Shown here: piece by piece, positions 13,911 to 16,106 of the stretch
Layout: each line of letters begins with the position of its first letter
How positions within the stretch are numbered: position 1 is the first letter of the stretch
Source: Nonlabens sp.
GTDB taxonomy: Bacteria; Bacteroidota; Bacteroidia; Flavobacteriales; Flavobacteriaceae
NCBI GenBank assembly: GCA_030731685.1
Contig: JANQTO010000183.1
Coordinates: forward strand, 3,115-19,220
Direction of reading: 5' to 3'
Length of the DNA stretch: 16,106 nt
Program-made: the position numbers and the translations under genes
The notes under the pieces: generated by a model
The model's database searches: none
What the model was told of the DNA's origin: nothing
What the model saw: only the letters and a program-made list of their open reading frames with translations

Positions 13911-15460
13911 TTCGAAATCTTCTTCAACAATACCGTCATACTAACGCGTTCCTCTAAATAATTTTTGAGGTCTTTAATCGCCACACGTTCTTGGGTCATT
14001 GTGTCTCGATCGCGCACGGTAACTGCGTGGTCTTCTTTAGTATCGTGGTCTATGGTGACGCAAAACGGTGTGCCGTTTGCATCTTGTCTACGGTAACGTC
14101 GGCCTATAGCGTCTTTCTCGTCATACTGCACTTTCATGGACCATTTAAGCTCTTCGATAATCTCGTTTGCTATTTCTGGCAAGCCATCTTTTTTGAGCAA
14201 TGGCAAGATTGCTGCCTTCACCGGTGCAAGCGCGACTGGCAGTTTGAGAACGGTGCGCTCGCTGCCGTCTTCGAGTGTTTCATCTTGCAGTGCGTTTGAG
14301 AAAATAGCAAGGAACATACGGTCTAAACCTATAGATGTTTCGAGAACATAAGGAACATAACTGCTATTTGTTTCATGGTCAAAAAACTGTAGTTTTTTAC
14401 CACTGTATTCTTCATGAGCCTTCAAGTCAAAGTCTGTACGTGAGTGAATACCTTCTAGTTCTTTAAAGCCAAAAGGGAAATTAAACTCAATATCGGTCGC
14501 GGCGTTTGCATAGTGTGCGAGTTTCTCGTGGTCGTGAAAGCGGTAATTACTTGCGTCCATACCCAGCGCTCTGTGCCATGCCATACGGCGCTCTTTCCAA
14601 ATCTTGAACCACTCCAGTTCCGTTCCTGGTTTTACAAAATATTGCATTTCCATTTGTTCAAACTCACGCTGGCGGAATATGAACTGGCGCGCTACAATCT
14701 CGTTTCTAAAAGCTTTACCTGTTTGCGCAATTCCAAACGGTATTTTCATACGTCCAGACTTCTGTACGTTTAAAAAGTTTACAAAAATTCCTTGTGCTGT
14801 TTCTGGTCGTAGGTATAAATCGGTTGCAGTGTCGGCACTTGCGCCTAGTTTGGTGCCAAACATGAGATTAAACTGGCGTACGTCTGTCCAGTTTTTAGAG
14901 CCTGTGTCTGGGTCGGCAATTTCTAGTTCTTCTATGAGTGCTTTAACTCCAGCAAGGTCTTCTGCCTCCAGTAATCTTGCAAGACGTTCCACAGGTTCTT
15001 TTGCGGCTTTTAAATAGCCCATGACGCGCTCATTTGTCTGGCGGTACATGTCTGCATCAAAACTTTCGCCAAAACGTTTTGCAGCTTTCTCAACCTCTTT
15101 TTCGGCTTTGAGACGTTGTTTCTCGCAGTAATCTTCTACAAGCACGTCAGCACGATAGCGTTTTTTACTGTCTTTATTATCTATTAACGGGTCATTGAAC
15201 GCATCTACGTGACCACTCGCTTTCCAGGTGGTAGGATGCATAAAAATAGCAGCATCTATTCCTACAATGTCCTGATTAAGCTGCGTCATGGCTTGCCACC
15301 AGTACTCGCGTATATTTTTTTTGAGCTCAGCACCATTCTGACCATAGTCATAAACTGCTTGTAGCCCATCGTAAATTTCGCTAGATTGAAATACATATCC
15401 GTACTCCTTTGCGTGTGAGAGTACCTTTTTAAACTGGTCGGTGTCGTTAGTTTGTGCCAT
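13907..15460 (-). CDS. glyQS: Glycine--tRNA ligase, single-chain (alpha2) type
   Basis: Charges tRNA-Gly with glycine in the cytoplasm. At 517 aa it is the homodimeric class II form, often labelled glyS in annotations, not the split GlyQ/GlyS form. The N-terminus (FKKVLSHAKEYGYVFQSSEIYDG) is the family's conserved opening, which fixes the start at 15460. Class II motif 2 is AFRNEIVARQFIFRQREFEQME (about residues 250-271, with Arg252). GFKELEGIHSRTDFDL is a glycine-site segment. Motif 3 is SIGLDRMFLAIF (near 375-386). The C-terminal anticodon-binding domain begins near LPVALAPVKAAILPLL. A charged helical insertion occupies about 84-195. Between SGHVDAFNDPLID and RYRAD there is no Cys pair. A TAnnTTTG box lies only 5 nt upstream of the ATG, suggesting a very short leader. 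Confidence 0.97.
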   Translation of the reverse strand: MAQTNDTDQFKKVLSHAKEYGYVFQSSEIYDGLQAVYDYGQNGAELKKNIREYWWQAMTQLNQDIVGIDAAIFMHPTTWKASGHVDAFNDPLIDNKDSKKRYRADVLVEDYCEKQRLKAEKEVEKAAKRFGESFDADMYRQTNERVMGYLKAAKEPVERLARLLEAEDLAGVKALIEELEIADPDTGSKNWTDVRQFNLMFGTKLGASADTATDLYLRPETAQGIFVNFLNVQKSGRMKIPFGIAQTGKAFRNEIVARQFIFRQREFEQMEMQYFVKPGTELEWFKIWKERRMAWHRALGMDASNYRFHDHEKLAHYANAATDIEFNFPFGFKELEGIHSRTDFDLKAHEEYSGKKLQFFDHETNSSYVPYVLETSIGLDRMFLAIFSNALQDETLEDGSERTVLKLPVALAPVKAAILPLLKKDGLPEIANEIIEELKWSMKVQYDEKDAIGRRYRRQDANGTPFCVTIDHDTKEDHAVTVRDRDTMTQERVAIKDLKNYLEERVSMTVLLKKISK

Positions 15461-15465
15461 AGTTG

Positions 15466-15473
15466 CAAATGTA
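15466..15473 (-). promoter_or_regulatory. Putative -7 promoter box of glyQS (TACATTTG)
   Basis: On the minus strand TACATTTG is a perfect TAnnTTTG, but it ends only 5 nt before the glyQS ATG. A start site at the normal distance would give an almost leaderless mRNA. No -33 TTG is seen at the expected distance, so this may be a chance match. Confidence 0.3.
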
Positions 15474-15530
15474 AAAAATAGGGTGCTATGCTGCTAGGTC
15501 TTTTTAGATATTTAGTGATGTTGGTTATTT

Positions 15531-15546
15531 CGCTTTCGCGAAAGCG
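15531..15546. repeat. GCTTTCGCGNAAGCG palindrome, intergenic copy (perfect)
   Basis: CGCTTTCGCGAAAGCG, the same 16 bases as 3253-3268 and again followed by AAC. This is the only copy in non-coding DNA, between divergent glyQS and the GT-C gene, 77 bp upstream of the latter. Confidence 0.9.
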
Positions 15547-15623
15547 AACCAAACTACGGACATACTGAGCCCAACATGCAATTTTTCTAGCCAAAACCAA
15601 CCTATTTATCTTACTTTTAAACC

Positions 15624-16106
15624 ATGCAGAAATTTTGGGACGTACTAGAAAAGCATGGGACCGTGGTCGTTTTAGGCTGGGCAGTTTTGCTTCGAGCTGT
15701 TCTAATGGGTTTTTACAGGCACGTTTCTCTGTTTCCAGATGCATATTATTACCGTGATTTAGCAGCCTACATATCGCGTTGGGATTTGACAGGCTATACC
15801 GGTGAGCGCACGCCTGGATATCCGGCCATGATTGCGCTTTTGGGCGAGAATTTATGGGCAGTGGTCTTTTTTCAAATGGCGCTCGGTATTTTAGGAACCT
15901 ATCTCGTCTATGACATTTCGCGATATATGCTTAAAAATAAACCGATTGCAGTAATTACCGCTCTGGTGTACACATCATTTTTATTTGTTCCGTTTTTTGA
16001 GTTCGCCATTTTAACAGAAACATTGAGCATTTTTTTATTGCTGTTATGTATGTGGCTCATCGTAAAATATCAACTGCTGGAAGCTAAGTCAGCGATACAA
16101 TACCAC
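15624..16106 (+). CDS. GT-C membrane glycosyltransferase (GT39/ArnT-like), 5' part
   Basis: The open frame runs from ATG 15624 off the window edge, showing the first 161 aa with no stop. It begins with a short cytoplasmic N-terminus and a membrane helix (about residues 12-30). A periplasmic-loop motif, PDAYYYRDLAAY (38-49), follows; its Asp39 is in the place of the catalytic acidic residue of GT-C enzymes. Then comes ERTPGYPAMIALLG (61-74), matching the RTPGYP motif of GT39/ArnT-like families. Further helices follow (about 75-95, 110-130 and 133-150). Such enzymes move a sugar from a polyprenyl-phosphate carrier onto lipid A, glycan or protein at the periplasmic side. Donor and acceptor cannot be told from this part. 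The gene is divergent from glyQS with 163 bp between starts. Confidence 0.8.
   Translation, partial: MQKFWDVLEKHGTVVVLGWAVLLRAVLMGFYRHVSLFPDAYYYRDLAAYISRWDLTGYTGERTPGYPAMIALLGENLWAVVFFQMALGILGTYLVYDISRYMLKNKPIAVITALVYTSFLFVPFFEFAILTETLSIFLLLLCMWLIVKYQLLEAKSAIQYH

Noticed and set aside
15286..15744. 152-aa minus-strand open frame overlapping glyQS and the GT-C gene start
   Set aside because: It overlaps two well-supported genes, and its translation is basic and unlike any protein family; a shadow frame.

Overview
The window looks like an ordinary chromosomal stretch of a marine-type Flavobacteriaceae (Bacteroidota) bacterium. The grounds are moderate GC, Bacteroidota-style promoter octamers (TAnnTTTG) in place of sigma70 boxes, flavobacterial families (DUF6341, DUF6427 and DUF4254 look-alikes), a lipoprotein alpha-2-macroglobulin, a very large outer-membrane barrel protein, and a single-chain glycyl-tRNA synthetase. 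These identifications come from reading the sequence and recalling the families, not from a database search. I see no tRNA, rRNA, CRISPR array, insertion sequence or phage gene.

Layout. Positions 1-1305: purD (purine synthesis, +), convergent with a 74-aa one-helix membrane protein (-). Positions 1575-4166 (+): a polytopic membrane protein (DUF6427-like), then a tight pair of a DUF4254-like protein and a GT9 heptosyltransferase-like enzyme, 1 nt apart, pointing to LPS core synthesis. Positions 4167-4550: a non-coding convergent junction made of degenerate intergenic repeats. Positions 4551-10061 (-): an 1836-aa alpha-2-macroglobulin lipoprotein with an intact C-I-E-Q thioester motif. It is divergent, across 158 bp, from an 1137-aa secreted outer-membrane beta-barrel protein (10220-13633, +) carrying an EF-hand-like loop. 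Positions 13634-13906: a second repeat-rich convergent junction with hairpins and a nested inverted repeat. Positions 13907-15460 (-): glycyl-tRNA synthetase. Positions 15624-16106 (+): the start of a GT-C type membrane glycosyltransferase, cut by the window edge.

How the genes relate. purD and glyQS are housekeeping genes. The rest mostly concerns the cell envelope: LPS sugar transfer (GT9, DUF4254, perhaps the GT-C enzyme), inner-membrane proteins of unknown role, and a divergent lipoprotein/outer-membrane pair that may trap proteases or help defend the surface.

Most unusual signals: (1) five copies of a 15-16 bp palindrome-like motif, GCTTTCGCGNAAGCG, in 16 kb. Four lie inside coding sequence in unrelated genes, and all three asymmetric copies point the same way on the chromosome. 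(2) The A2M/outer-membrane-barrel divergent pair. (3) Structured repeats at both larger convergent junctions.
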